In this document: positions 23,637 to 31,486 of the stretch, in pieces
Layout of the letters: every line of letters begins with the position of its first letter
Numbering within the stretch: position 1 is the first letter of the stretch
From: Streptomyces rochei
GTDB taxonomy: Bacteria > Actinomycetota > Actinomycetes > Streptomycetales > Streptomycetaceae
NCBI GenBank assembly: GCA_002155895.1
Contig: MUMD01000074.1
Location: forward strand, 1 to 33,213
Direction: 5' to 3'
DNA: 33,213 nucleotides
The notes under the pieces: model-generated
The model's input: only the letters and a program-made list of their open reading frames with translations
The model's database searches: none
Told to the model about the DNA's origin: nothing
Position numbers and translations under genes: made by a program

Positions 23637-24809
23637 ATGAACACCGAGCACCTGATCCGTACGTTCGTCGAGTACTACGAGGAGCAGGGGCACCGCCCGA
23701 TCACCGGCTCGACGCTGCTGCCGCCGCCCGGCGACCCGGTGCTGTTCACGACGTCCGGCATGCACCCGCTCACCCCGTATCTGGAGGGCCGCCCGCATCC
23801 CTCGGGCCGGCGGCTGGTCAACGTGCAGCGGTGCCTGCGCACCACGGACCTCGACGAGGTCGGCGACAGCACCCACCTGACCGTCTTCCAGATGCTGGGA
23901 ACCTGGTCGCTGGGCGACTACGAGGGACGGCAGAGCCTCGACTGGGGCTACCGGCTGCTCACCGAAGGACTGGGCATCGATCCGGGCCTGCTGCACGCCA
24001 CCGTGTTCGGCGGCGACGAGCAGGTCGGGCCGGACACCGACTCGCTCCGGCTGTGGCGGGAGCGGGGGGTGCCCGTGGAACGGACGGTGGAGGACAACTG
24101 GTGGTCCAACGGGCCGGTCGGCCCCTGCGGACCCGACTCGGAGATCTTCCTGTGGACGGGCGACACCCCGCCTCCGCCGCACTCCACGCCCACCCGGGAC
24201 GACCGCTGGGTGGAGGTGTGGAACCACGTCATGATGCGCCACCGCCGACTCGACGACGGCCGCCTCGTGCCCCTCCCGCAGCGCAACGTCGACACCGGCC
24301 TCGGGGTGGAACGCCTCGCCTCGCTGCTGCAGGGCGCCTCGTCGGTCTTCGAGTGCGACGTCTTCGAACCGTGGCGGCGTCTCGTGCCCACCCTGTGGCC
24401 CCTTCAGGAGCCGTCGCTGCGGCTGGTCTGCGACCACCTGCGCTCGGCCGTCGTGATCATCGGCGACGGGGTACGCCCGGCCCCCACCGGACGGGGCTAT
24501 GTGCTGCGGCGTCTGGTGCGCCGGGTACTCACCGTGCTGTGGCGGGACGACCCCTCGCGCGGACTCGGCGACCTCCCGCGCGAACCGCTGTCGCACACAC
24601 TGGACCACTTCCGTCAGGTGGGCGGCCCCGAGCCGGTGCGCCGGCTGCTGCTGGAGGAGGAGCAGGGGTTCCGCCGGCTTCTGGAGCGCGGCCGGAAGGT
24701 GCTCGCCCGGCCTCGGTTCCGGGGCCCGCTGGGAGAGGAGGACTTCCGCTACCTCCACGACACCCACGGCCTGCCGCGGGACCTGGTGACGAGCCTGCGC
24801 GAGGGGTGA
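23637..24809 (+). CDS. Alanyl-tRNA-synthetase-like enzyme, catalytic domain only
   Basis: A 390-residue class II synthetase core of AlaRS type. Conserved blocks are LFTTSGMHPLTPYL (about 36-49), VQRCLRTTDLDEVGDSTHLT (about 63-82) with FQMLGTWSLGDY, NWWSNGPVGPCGPDSEIF, NVDTGLGVERLASLLQ (about 218-233) and GRGYVLRRLVRRVL (about 285-298). All parts needed to activate alanine appear present. A housekeeping AlaRS has about 880 residues; the editing and C-Ala domains are absent here. It may aminoacylate a carrier protein, small molecule or tRNA for a special purpose, or act as a drug-insensitive spare; none is shown. AAGGAG precedes the ATG. A possible Ala-ending leader ORF lies upstream. Confidence 0.9.
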   Translation: MNTEHLIRTFVEYYEEQGHRPITGSTLLPPPGDPVLFTTSGMHPLTPYLEGRPHPSGRRLVNVQRCLRTTDLDEVGDSTHLTVFQMLGTWSLGDYEGRQSLDWGYRLLTEGLGIDPGLLHATVFGGDEQVGPDTDSLRLWRERGVPVERTVEDNWWSNGPVGPCGPDSEIFLWTGDTPPPPHSTPTRDDRWVEVWNHVMMRHRRLDDGRLVPLPQRNVDTGLGVERLASLLQGASSVFECDVFEPWRRLVPTLWPLQEPSLRLVCDHLRSAVVIIGDGVRPAPTGRGYVLRRLVRRVLTVLWRDDPSRGLGDLPREPLSHTLDHFRQVGGPEPVRRLLLEEEQGFRRLLERGRKVLARPRFRGPLGEEDFRYLHDTHGLPRDLVTSLREG

Positions 24810-24830
24810 CGCCCCGGTCCCGCCGTGCGG

Positions 24831-25430
24831 TCAGCGGCGGTGGACGCTGACCGCGTAGCCGCCGCCCTCGTAGGGGTCGGCGTCCCAGGTGGCGAAGCGG
24901 TCGGTGAGGGTGAGGCCGGCCGCGGCGCAGTGGCCGTCGTACTCGGCCAGCGTGAGGCCGGGGGGCACGGGAAGGTGCTCCCGGTCCAGGCCGAAACCGG
25001 CGACGAGCAGACCGCCCGGCCGCAGGACCCCGGCCAGCGCGGCGGCCACGGCGCCCTCGGTGCCGGGCGCGAGGAGCGGGAAGACGTTGCCGGCGGCGAC
25101 GACGAGGTCGAAGCCGGTGCCCGCGGTGGACGGGTCGAGGTCGGCCAGGTCCGCCTGCACCCAGGTCAGCCGGGGGGCGCTGCGACGCGCCACGGCCAGC
25201 ATGGAGGCGTCGCGGTCCACCCCCACTCCGTCGTAGCCGAGCCGGGCGAGTTCGACGAGGACCCTCCCGGTGCCGCAGCCGGCGTCCAGCACCCGGGACC
25301 CGGGCGGCACCAGCGCGGCGCACAGGCGTGCCTCGCCGTGCACGTCCTGTCCGCGGTCGGCGAGTTCCGCGAAGCGGGCGGCGTACTGCTCACCGGACGT
25401 GCCACCGGTCAGCTGCTCCCATCGATTCAT
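24831..25430 (-). CDS. Class I SAM-dependent methyltransferase
   Basis: A 199-residue protein with a Rossmann-fold methyltransferase core: motif I VLDAGCGTGRVLVELA, GVDRDASMLAVARR (adenosine contact), WVQADLADLD and LVVAAGNVFPLLAPG. The substrate cannot be inferred. The ATG at 25430 was preferred over 25553 because the family-like sequence (MNRWEQLTGGTSGEQYAARF) starts there and a -10-like TAGGCT lies seven bases upstream. The longer form would overlap the VOC gene start on the other strand. It converges with the AlaRS-like gene. Confidence 0.88.
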   Translation of the reverse strand: MNRWEQLTGGTSGEQYAARFAELADRGQDVHGEARLCAALVPPGSRVLDAGCGTGRVLVELARLGYDGVGVDRDASMLAVARRSAPRLTWVQADLADLDPSTAGTGFDLVVAAGNVFPLLAPGTEGAVAAALAGVLRPGGLLVAGFGLDREHLPVPPGLTLAEYDGHCAAAGLTLTDRFATWDADPYEGGGYAVSVHRR

Positions 25431-25437
25431 GGGGGCA

Positions 25438-25443
25438 AGCCTA
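25438..25443 (-). promoter_or_regulatory. Possible -10 box of a leaderless methyltransferase transcript
   Basis: On the minus strand TAGGCT precedes the ATG at 25430 by seven bases, and no ribosome site is seen between them. Confidence 0.4.
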
Positions 25444-25536
25444 AAGGGGAGGCGGTCGACCGGCGGCTCGCACCGTGGCGTCATGCCCGTACGCTGCTCT
25501 CCGTCCTTACCGTAGGTCCGTCCTCGAAGGGGAGTC

Positions 25537-25932
25537 ATGACAAGCAGGTTCACCGAGTTGGCCGTCGACTGTCACGATCCGGAGAGGCTCGCGGCCTTCT
25601 GGTGCGAGGTCCTCGATTTCCGAGTGATCGACCGGAGTGAGGACAAGGTCGAGATCGGCTCCTGGACACCGACCGTCGAGGAGGTCCGCGCCCGGCAGGC
25701 GGCGCCCACGCTGCTGTTCGTCCGGGTGCCCGAGGAGAAGACCGTCAAGAACCGGCTCCACCTCGACGTCAGCCCGGTCGACCGCGGCACCGACGAGGAG
25801 GTGACCAGGCTGCTCGGTCTCGGCGCCACCAAGCGGGACGTGGGCCAGGGACCCGACCGGAACTGGGTGGTCATGGCGGACCCCGAGGGCAACGAGTTCT
25901 GCGTCCTGCGCACCCTGGCCCCGCGGGACTAG
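25537..25932 (+). CDS. VOC-fold (glyoxalase-like) protein
   Basis: A 131-residue single-module VOC protein: FTELAVDCHDPERLAAFWCE at the N-terminus, EKTVKNRLHLDVSPVDRG in the middle and ADPEGNEFCVLRTL at the end. It closely resembles the protein at 870 in layout, suggesting paralogues of one Glyoxalase_6-like family. Activity is unknown. AAGGGGAG lies upstream of the ATG. The MocR regulator gene begins nine bases after its stop on the same strand, so the two may share a transcript. Confidence 0.87.
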   Translation: MTSRFTELAVDCHDPERLAAFWCEVLDFRVIDRSEDKVEIGSWTPTVEEVRARQAAPTLLFVRVPEEKTVKNRLHLDVSPVDRGTDEEVTRLLGLGATKRDVGQGPDRNWVVMADPEGNEFCVLRTLAPRD

Positions 25933-25941
25933 GCCGCGGGC

Positions 25942-27456
25942 GTGGCGGACGATCGTACGGACTCGGCCTGGGGCACCTTCCTGGAGCTGGGCGATCCGGC
26001 GGACGGGCCCTTGCACGTGCGGCTGGCCCGTGCCCTGCGGACCGCGGTGACCGGCGGGCGCATCGCCTCCGGCAGCACGCTGCCGCCGAGCCGGAGCCTC
26101 GCGGCGGACCTGGGGTGCTCGCGGTGGGTGGTGACGGAGGCGTACGCCCAGCTCGTCGCCGAGGGGTACCTGGAGGCGCGCAGCGGCTCGGCCACCAGGG
26201 TCCGGGCGGGCGCCGTCGCCGCCCCGGAGGCCGGCGGTGCCGTCGCCGCGCGCTGGGAGCCGGAGTTCGACCTGCTGCCGGGCGTTCCCGACCTGCGGGC
26301 ATTTCCCCGCAGACGATGGGCCGAGGCGGTGCGGGAGGCCACCGCCACCCTGGAGTGGGCCGAGCTGGGATATCCCGACGCGGCCGGTCTCGCCCGCCTC
26401 CGGCAGCGGCTCGCCGCGTACCTGGTACGCGGGCGCGGCGCGTCGCTGGACGCCCGGCAGCTCGTGGTCTGCGCCGGCACGCTCGACGCGGTGCTCCGGC
26501 TGTGCCGCGCCCTGCGGACGGAGGGCCACACCCATGTGGCCGTGGAGGACCCCGGCTGGTCGCGGCTGGGCGCCACCGTCAGGGCGGCGGGCCTTGTCCC
26601 CGTCCCGGTGCCGGTGGACGGTGACGGCCTGCGGGTGGATCTGCTGCGACGGGCGCGGCAGGTGCGGTCGGTGATCGTCGCCCCGGCCCACCAGTTCCCG
26701 ACCGGTGTGGTCCTCGCCCCGGCCCGCCGCGCCGAGCTGGTCGCCTGGGCCCGCGAGGTCGACGGCCTGGTGCTGGAGGACGACTACGACGCCGAGTTCC
26801 GCTACGACCGCCATCCCGTGGGGGCCCTGCAGGGCATGGCCCCGGAGCACGTCGTGCTGATGGGTTCGGTCAGCAAGACCCTCTCGCCGGCCCTGCGGAT
26901 CGGCTGGGCGGTGGCCCCGCCCCGCTGGTCCGCCGTCCTCGGCGCGGAGCACGTCGGAGGCATGCCGCCGCCCGTGATCGACCAGGAGGCGTTCGCCCGT
27001 TTCCTGGCCGCGGGCGCCTACGACCGCCACCTGAGGGCGTCGCGGCTGCGCTACAAACGGCGGCGGGACCGCCTGCTGGCCGAACTCGCGGCGTCGCTGC
27101 CCGGGTTGCCGGTGTCGGGGGCGGCGGCCGGTTTCCATCTGCTGCTGTCCCTGCCGGACTGCTCGGCCGCCGTGGTCGTCGAGGAGGCGGCCCGGCGGGA
27201 CGTGAGGCTGGCGGACCTCGACGACCACCGCATGGTGCGGACCGCGGACGCCGCCGGCCGGACGCTGGTCCTCGGGTACGGGAATGTGGCGGACCAGGCC
27301 GTGCCCGGCGCCGTGCGGCGCCTGGCGGAGGCCGTCGCCGCGGCCCGGCGCCGGGGCCAGGACCGCGAGCACCACCACGGCGGCGTCCACGAGCACGACC
27401 ACGAGCGCGACCGGGGCAGCCTCGGCGACGGGGGTGGCGGGGAGCCGGCGGGCTGA
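25942..27456 (+). CDS. MocR/PdxR-family regulator with His-rich tail
   Basis: A 504-residue fusion of a GntR-type winged helix (about 20-95; LARALRTAVTGGRIASGSTL, then SRSLAADLGCSRWVVTEAYA) and a fold-type I aminotransferase-like domain (about 110-470). PLP-site features are APAHQFPTGVV, LEDDYDAEFRY and the Schiff-base lysine K312 in MGSVSKTLSPALRIGW. Such proteins sense PLP or amino acids and usually activate nearby genes. The tail after the fold is unusual: EHHHGGVHEHDHERDR, rich in His, Asp and Glu, able to bind Zn or Ni in principle. The GTG start lacks a clear ribosome site. The convergent aldo/keto reductase gene is a likely target, since PLP-linked reductases are classic partners. Confidence 0.9.
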   Translation: MADDRTDSAWGTFLELGDPADGPLHVRLARALRTAVTGGRIASGSTLPPSRSLAADLGCSRWVVTEAYAQLVAEGYLEARSGSATRVRAGAVAAPEAGGAVAARWEPEFDLLPGVPDLRAFPRRRWAEAVREATATLEWAELGYPDAAGLARLRQRLAAYLVRGRGASLDARQLVVCAGTLDAVLRLCRALRTEGHTHVAVEDPGWSRLGATVRAAGLVPVPVPVDGDGLRVDLLRRARQVRSVIVAPAHQFPTGVVLAPARRAELVAWAREVDGLVLEDDYDAEFRYDRHPVGALQGMAPEHVVLMGSVSKTLSPALRIGWAVAPPRWSAVLGAEHVGGMPPPVIDQEAFARFLAAGAYDRHLRASRLRYKRRRDRLLAELAASLPGLPVSGAAAGFHLLLSLPDCSAAVVVEEAARRDVRLADLDDHRMVRTADAAGRTLVLGYGNVADQAVPGAVRRLAEAVAAARRRGQDREHHHGGVHEHDHERDRGSLGDGGGGEPAG

Positions 27457-27491
27457 CGTGAGGTGGGCCCCCGGGTCGGACCGCGCCTCGG

Positions 27492-28466
27492 TCAGCCCCG
27501 TGCGGCGTGGTCGAGGCGCGCCCTGAGTTCGACGGGCAGTTCCAGTGCGACGGCGCCCAGCGCTTCGTCCAGTTGCTCGACGGAACTCACGCCCACGATC
27601 GGGACCACCGGCGGGTCGCCGCCGAGCAGCCAGGCCAGTACCACCTGGTTGACCGTGGCGCCCAGCTCGGCGGCCACCTCCCGCAGGGCGGTCAGGCGCT
27701 GTCCGGTGCCGGGGTGGTCGTAGGCGGCCGGCAGGGACTTGTCCGGCCGTGTGTACGCGCCCGACAGCAGTGACGAGTAGGCCATCAGCGTCAGGACGGG
27801 CTCGGCGCGCACGTAGTCGAGGAGTTCGGCGGTGGCATGGACGTGTCCGCCCTCCGGCAGTCCGATGTCGAGGCGCGGTTGGAGGTAGGAGTAGCGCTGC
27901 TGCACACAGGTGTAACCCGTCCAGCCGTGGGCCCGGGAGGTCGCGCGGGCCCGCTCGGTGCGCCAGGTGGCGTGGTTGGAGCAGCCGAGCACCGCCACCT
28001 TGCCGTCGCCGACCAGGCCGTCGAGGGCCCCGAGTGTTTCCTCCAGGGGGACGGACCGGTCCTCGATGTGCGTCCAGTACACGTCGATGCGGTCCGTGCC
28101 CAGGCGTCGCAGGCTGTCCTCCGCGGCCTTGCGTATCACCGGTGCCGACAGTCCCTCGGCCGTCTCCAGGCCGGTGCCGGGGACGGTGGGCCGGGCACCC
28201 ACCTTGGTGGAGATCACCACGTCGTCGTACCGGCGGCGGTCGGCCAGCCAGCGGCCGATGGTCCGCTCGCTCTCGTCGCCGGTCCCGCCGGGGGCCCAGA
28301 AGGCGTAGTTGTCGGCGGTGTCGACGAGATCGCCTCCGGCCTCGACGAACCGGTCGAGGATGGCGAACGACGTCTTCTGGTCCACGGTGGTGCCGAAGGG
28401 CAGGGCGCCCAGGCACAGGGCGCTGACGAGGGGGCCGGAGGGGCCCCCGACTCGGCGTCGGAGCAT
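27492..28466 (-). CDS. Aldo/keto reductase
   Basis: A 324-residue NADPH-dependent oxidoreductase. The catalytic tetrad is present: Asp49 and Tyr54 in LVDTADNYAFW, Lys88 in VISTKVG and His133 in VYWTHIED. The C-terminal cofactor region is VVPIVGVSSVEQLDEAL. The ATG at 28466 was chosen over the GTG at 28475 because GAGGTG precedes it at the right distance. It converges with the MocR gene, and its long upstream region holds a perfect palindrome (28486-28507) and four GGNCCGAY motifs. Pyridoxal reductases of this family are plausible given the MocR neighbour, but the substrate is not shown by sequence. Confidence 0.9.
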   Translation of the reverse strand: MLRRRVGGPSGPLVSALCLGALPFGTTVDQKTSFAILDRFVEAGGDLVDTADNYAFWAPGGTGDESERTIGRWLADRRRYDDVVISTKVGARPTVPGTGLETAEGLSAPVIRKAAEDSLRRLGTDRIDVYWTHIEDRSVPLEETLGALDGLVGDGKVAVLGCSNHATWRTERARATSRAHGWTGYTCVQQRYSYLQPRLDIGLPEGGHVHATAELLDYVRAEPVLTLMAYSSLLSGAYTRPDKSLPAAYDHPGTGQRLTALREVAAELGATVNQVVLAWLLGGDPPVVPIVGVSSVEQLDEALGAVALELPVELRARLDHAARG

Positions 28467-28485
28467 CGGTGTCACCTCGGTCTTC

Positions 28486-28507
28486 CCCGCACGTCACGAC
28501 GTGCGGG
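28486..28507. promoter_or_regulatory. Palindromic operator upstream of the aldo/keto reductase
   Basis: CCCGCACGTC-AC-GACGTGCGGG, perfect 10-bp arms with a 2-bp centre, lies 20 bp upstream of the reductase start, where a regulator would overlap its promoter. Confidence 0.65.
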
Positions 28508-28533
28508 CTCGGTCAGGAACGGCTCCACCGTAG

Positions 28534-28606
28534 GGACCGATCGGCCCGGAGTCCCGGTCCGATCCGGCACCGGAAAACCGGACCGATTCCGCCGTGCGGA
28601 CCGACG
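28534..28606. repeat. Four GGNCCGAY motifs upstream of the aldo/keto reductase
   Basis: GGACCGATC (28534), GGTCCGATC (28556), GGACCGATT (28580) and GGACCGACG (28598) are spaced 22, 24 and 18 bp apart, near two helical turns. MocR regulators often bind widely spaced direct repeats. The remaining gap, 28607-28817, holds no convincing gene. Confidence 0.5.
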
Positions 28607-28817
28607 GCGCCGGTACCGGGCCCGCCCGGCCGGGCCACGGTGTGTCGCCGTCACAGGGCGGCGGCGACACCCTGGTCCCCGCTGGCGGAGGCTGCCGTCA
28701 CCGCGCCGGCCGCCCACCGCGGTAGCGCTGGGCCAGCCTGGCCAGCGCGACCGCGGCGAGCAGCAGCCCGATGGCCGTGTCCCCGGCTTTCCGGTCGGCG
28801 GGCGGGGAGCAGACGCG

Positions 28818-28866
28818 CGCGGAGCCGGTGCCGGCGGCTCGTCCGCCCGCCGGCACCGGCTCCGCG
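28818..28866. terminator. Long hairpin terminator after the SRPBCC gene
   Basis: A perfect 20-bp stem (28818-28837 with 28847-28866) around a 9-nt loop, containing GGAGCCGGTGCCGGCGG. It starts 19 bp past the SRPBCC stop and would insulate it from the aldo/keto reductase promoter. Confidence 0.85.
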
Positions 28867-28885
28867 ATACGGGGTAGGGCCTGCG

Positions 28886-29347
28886 TCACTCCCCCGGCCG
28901 GATGCGCCCGCGCCACGCACCGGTCTCGCCGCCGCGGCCCTCGATGTACTCCTTGAAGCGGTGCATGTCCCCCTTGACCCGCCGGTCGATCACGCCCAGC
29001 ATGTCGCCGGTCTTCTCGGCGACACCGGTGGGCTCGACCTCCATGACGAGCTCGACCCTGGTGTGCGTGTCGTCCAGGCGCTGGAAGCGGACCGTGCCCT
29101 TCTGCCGGGTGTCCCCCGTGGTGGTGCGCCATGTGATGCGCTCGTCGGGGAGCTGGTCGACGATCTCGGTGTCGAACTCGCGCTTCACGCCGCTGACCTG
29201 GGTGGTCCAGTGGTTGCGGCGGTCGTCGAGCTGCGTCACCTTCTCCACCCCCTCCATGAACCGCGGGAACTCCTCGAACTGCGTCCACTGGTTGTAGGCG
29301 GTGTGCACGGGGACCTCGACTTCCACCGCTTCCTTGACCGTGCTCAT
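28886..29347 (-). CDS. SRPBCC (polyketide cyclase/dehydrase-like) protein
   Basis: A 153-residue START-like protein: VEVEVPVHTAYNQWTQFEEF at the N-terminus, then PRFMEGVEKV, WTTQVSGVKREFDTEIVDQL, ITWRTTTGD and a long C-terminal helix (VIDRRVKGDMHRFKEYIEGR). These are the marks of the cyclase/dehydrase-type SRPBCC family, single-cavity proteins that hold hydrophobic ligands. Many stand-alone copies in Streptomyces look like stress proteins and have no known ligand. GAGAGGAAGG lies upstream of the ATG at 29347. It follows the SbnA-like gene on the same strand after 130 nt, so membership in that operon is unlikely but possible. Confidence 0.88.
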   Translation of the reverse strand: MSTVKEAVEVEVPVHTAYNQWTQFEEFPRFMEGVEKVTQLDDRRNHWTTQVSGVKREFDTEIVDQLPDERITWRTTTGDTRQKGTVRFQRLDDTHTRVELVMEVEPTGVAEKTGDMLGVIDRRVKGDMHRFKEYIEGRGGETGAWRGRIRPGE

Positions 29348-29477
29348 CTGACAACCTTCCTCTCTACCGGATGCGTCGTGCTCCGCGCCGAGGACCGGCG
29401 AGCGGCCTCGGCACGCCCACGCGGGTACCCCGGGAACACGCCTGTAACGTCCGGGCGGCGCCGGCCCGTGTCGCCGT

Positions 29478-30512
29478 TCACCTCCGCCCACCGCCCCGTT
29501 CGCGCGGGACCGCCGCCTCGGGAGCGGGTGAACCGTTCCAGCTCATGCGCGACCACGGCAGAACGAGTTCGTCCGTGCCGCGCACCTGACGGGGCGCCAG
29601 GTCATCGACCCGCGCCGCCTCCCGGTGCCGGCCGAAGACGGTGTCGACGTAGCGGTGACCGGTGTCGGCCGCGATGAACAGGACCGTCCGGCCGGGGTCC
29701 TCGCCCCGTTCCCAGCGGGCGGCGAGGTAGGCGGCCCCGGTGGAGAGTCCGGCGAAGACGGCGTGCCGGCGCAGCAGGTCGACGCTGCCCGCGAGGGCGG
29801 CGTCGAAGGCCACCCAGTGAACGGTGTCGTAGTGGTCGTGGCGGACGTTGCCGAAGGGGATGGAACTGCCGATCCCGGCGATGATGATCTCCGGGTCGGC
29901 GACGTGCTCGCTGCCGAAGGTGACGCTCCCGTACGGCTGGACACCGACGAGCCGCACATCGACGGAACGTTTCCGCAGATAGTGGGCGAGGGCGCCGGTG
30001 GAGGCCCCCGAGCCCACGCCGCCGACGAGGACCAGCGGTCCGCCGTCCGTCTCCGCCAGGATCCGCTCGGCGACGGCCTCGTAGCCGAGGTAGTGGACGT
30101 CGTCGTGGTACTGGCGCATCCAGTGGTAGTCGGGGTGGTCGCGCAGGATCTCCCGGACGCGGGCGACCCGGCGGCTCTGGTCCAGTTTGAGGTCGGCGGT
30201 GGGCCGCATCTGCTCCAGGTGCGCGCCGAGCACGTCGAGTTGGGTGCGCAGGGTGTGGTCGACCGTGGTGGAGCCGACGATGTGGCAGCGCATGCCGTAG
30301 CGGTGGCAGGCCAGGGCGAGGGCGTAGGCGTAGATGCCGCTGGAGCTGTCGACGAGGGTGTCCCCGCGGCGTACCGCTCCGGTGTCGAGCAGGTGGCGCA
30401 CGGCGGCCAGGGCCGAGACGACCTTCATCGTCTCGAAGCGCAGGCAGACGAGTTCGCCGTCGAGGCGTATCAGGTCCGGTCGGCCGACGGCGTCCGAGAT
30501 GTGTGCGTCCAC
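29478..30512 (-). CDS. SbnA-like PLP-dependent beta-substitution enzyme
   Basis: A 344-residue fold-type II PLP enzyme of the cysteine-synthase family, closest in layout to SbnA, which makes N-(1-amino-1-carboxy-2-ethyl)-glutamate from O-phosphoserine and glutamate on the way to 2,3-diaminopropionate. Shared blocks are WMRQYHDDVHYLGYEA, GVQPYGSVTFGS, IAGIGSS, VFAGLSTGAAYLA and DTGHRYVDTVF. Lys30 in RFETMKVVSALAAV is the likely Schiff-base lysine and GSGASTG the phosphate loop. The usual TSGNTG loop is replaced by SSSGIYAYAL, so the substrate may differ. The GTG at 30512 has GAGGAG upstream and lies 43 nt inside the kinase gene, the last of four overlapping genes. Confidence 0.88.
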   Translation of the reverse strand: MDAHISDAVGRPDLIRLDGELVCLRFETMKVVSALAAVRHLLDTGAVRRGDTLVDSSSGIYAYALALACHRYGMRCHIVGSTTVDHTLRTQLDVLGAHLEQMRPTADLKLDQSRRVARVREILRDHPDYHWMRQYHDDVHYLGYEAVAERILAETDGGPLVLVGGVGSGASTGALAHYLRKRSVDVRLVGVQPYGSVTFGSEHVADPEIIIAGIGSSIPFGNVRHDHYDTVHWVAFDAALAGSVDLLRRHAVFAGLSTGAAYLAARWERGEDPGRTVLFIAADTGHRYVDTVFGRHREAARVDDLAPRQVRGTDELVLPWSRMSWNGSPAPEAAVPRERGGGRR

Positions 30513-31486
30513 GGGGGAACTCCTCGCTGGTGGGGGGTCGCGAACGTGGTGAAGGTCCGGGTCTGCGGGATGCCTGCGCGGTCCAGGGCGCGGGCGCAGC
30601 GGCGCAGTCGGCGGTGCAGGCCGGGGGTGCGGGGGTCGTAGAGGAGGCCCGCCACGTTGCCGCTGTGGGCGATCTGGACACCGGCGGCGCCCGTGCTGTC
30701 GGCGATGCCGGTGAGCGCCGGGAACTCCCGGTGCCGCAGGACGCGTTGCCGCATCCGGGCGCTGGCCGTGCTCACCCGGCCGAGCAGCGCGGTGTCGGCG
30801 TCGGTCACCGCCCGGCGGAGCATGCGCCGCAGGTGCTCGTAGGCGTGGAGGTCCTCGCCGTGGTCGGGGGCGGGGAGCGAGAGGGTGTCGACCGGTTCCC
30901 CTCCGCCGAGCGCGCACCCGACCACCACGGCGGGCGGCAGGGCGGTGCCGAGCGTTTCCAGGACCCGGCCCTCACGCTGGGCGAAGAGCAGCGGACGTGA
31001 TCCGTGCATCAGGGGGTCGCTGGCACCCTCGGCGCGCACCGCGATCCGGGCGATCGTCCGGGGCGGCAGCAGCAGGCCCCACGAGGCGGCGACCGCGCGC
31101 ACCGTGGCGATGACGTCGCTGGTGGACGAGCCCATGCCGAGTCCGACGGGGAGGTCTCCGGTGAGCACCAGTTCCCCGCCGCACGGTTCGCGGCGGCGGC
31201 GCGCCGCGCACGCGTGCACGGCGAGGACGGCCGCCGCCCGCGCCTTGGTCCGGCCGGCCGGCGAGACCGTCACCTCCTCGGGCGGGCATCCGGGCCGCTG
31301 GGTGAAGCGGGCGGTGCTCCCCCGCCCGACGACCGGCAGGGTCACCAGTCCGTGGCAGGGGCGGCGGCGCTCGTCGAGGAAGACGCCCTGCAGGATCTCG
31401 CCGTGGTGGGCGGCGGCGCGGCCGGTGCCCGTCGCGCCGCGGGCGGCGGCGTCGGGCCGGGCCGGCCGGCGGGTGGCAGCCGTCAT
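30470..31486 (-). CDS. GHMP kinase, PduX/threonine-kinase-like
   Basis: A 338-residue GHMP-superfamily kinase. The N-terminal HHGEILQGVF matches the CGELVQG block of PduX-type L-threonine kinases, and the phosphate-binding motif is PVGLGMGSSTSD (113-124). GHMP kinases phosphorylate small hydroxylated molecules; PduX makes O-phospho-L-threonine. Placed directly before an SbnA-like enzyme it would supply O-phosphothreonine or O-phosphoserine as the activated substrate. Its ATG overlaps the stop of the DUF364 gene (ATGA), and its 3' end overlaps the SbnA-like gene by 43 nt. Substrate identity is inference; serine, threonine or another alcohol remain open. Confidence 0.85.
   Translation of the reverse strand: MTAATRRPARPDAAARGATGTGRAAAHHGEILQGVFLDERRRPCHGLVTLPVVGRGSTARFTQRPGCPPEEVTVSPAGRTKARAAAVLAVHACAARRRREPCGGELVLTGDLPVGLGMGSSTSDVIATVRAVAASWGLLLPPRTIARIAVRAEGASDPLMHGSRPLLFAQREGRVLETLGTALPPAVVVGCALGGGEPVDTLSLPAPDHGEDLHAYEHLRRMLRRAVTDADTALLGRVSTASARMRQRVLRHREFPALTGIADSTGAAGVQIAHSGNVAGLLYDPRTPGLHRRLRRCARALDRAGIPQTRTFTTFATPHQRGVPPWTHTSRTPSADRT

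Noticed and set aside
25507..28497. 996-codon open frame antisense to the VOC and MocR genes and overlapping the aldo/keto reductase
   Set aside because: The frame covers three well-supported genes and shows only biased composition.
28698..28885. Short minus-strand frame ending with a hydrophobic stretch (DTAIGLLLAAVALARLAQRY)
   Set aside because: Its only starts lie inside the terminator stem after the SRPBCC gene, there is no ribosome site, and length and conservation cannot support it.
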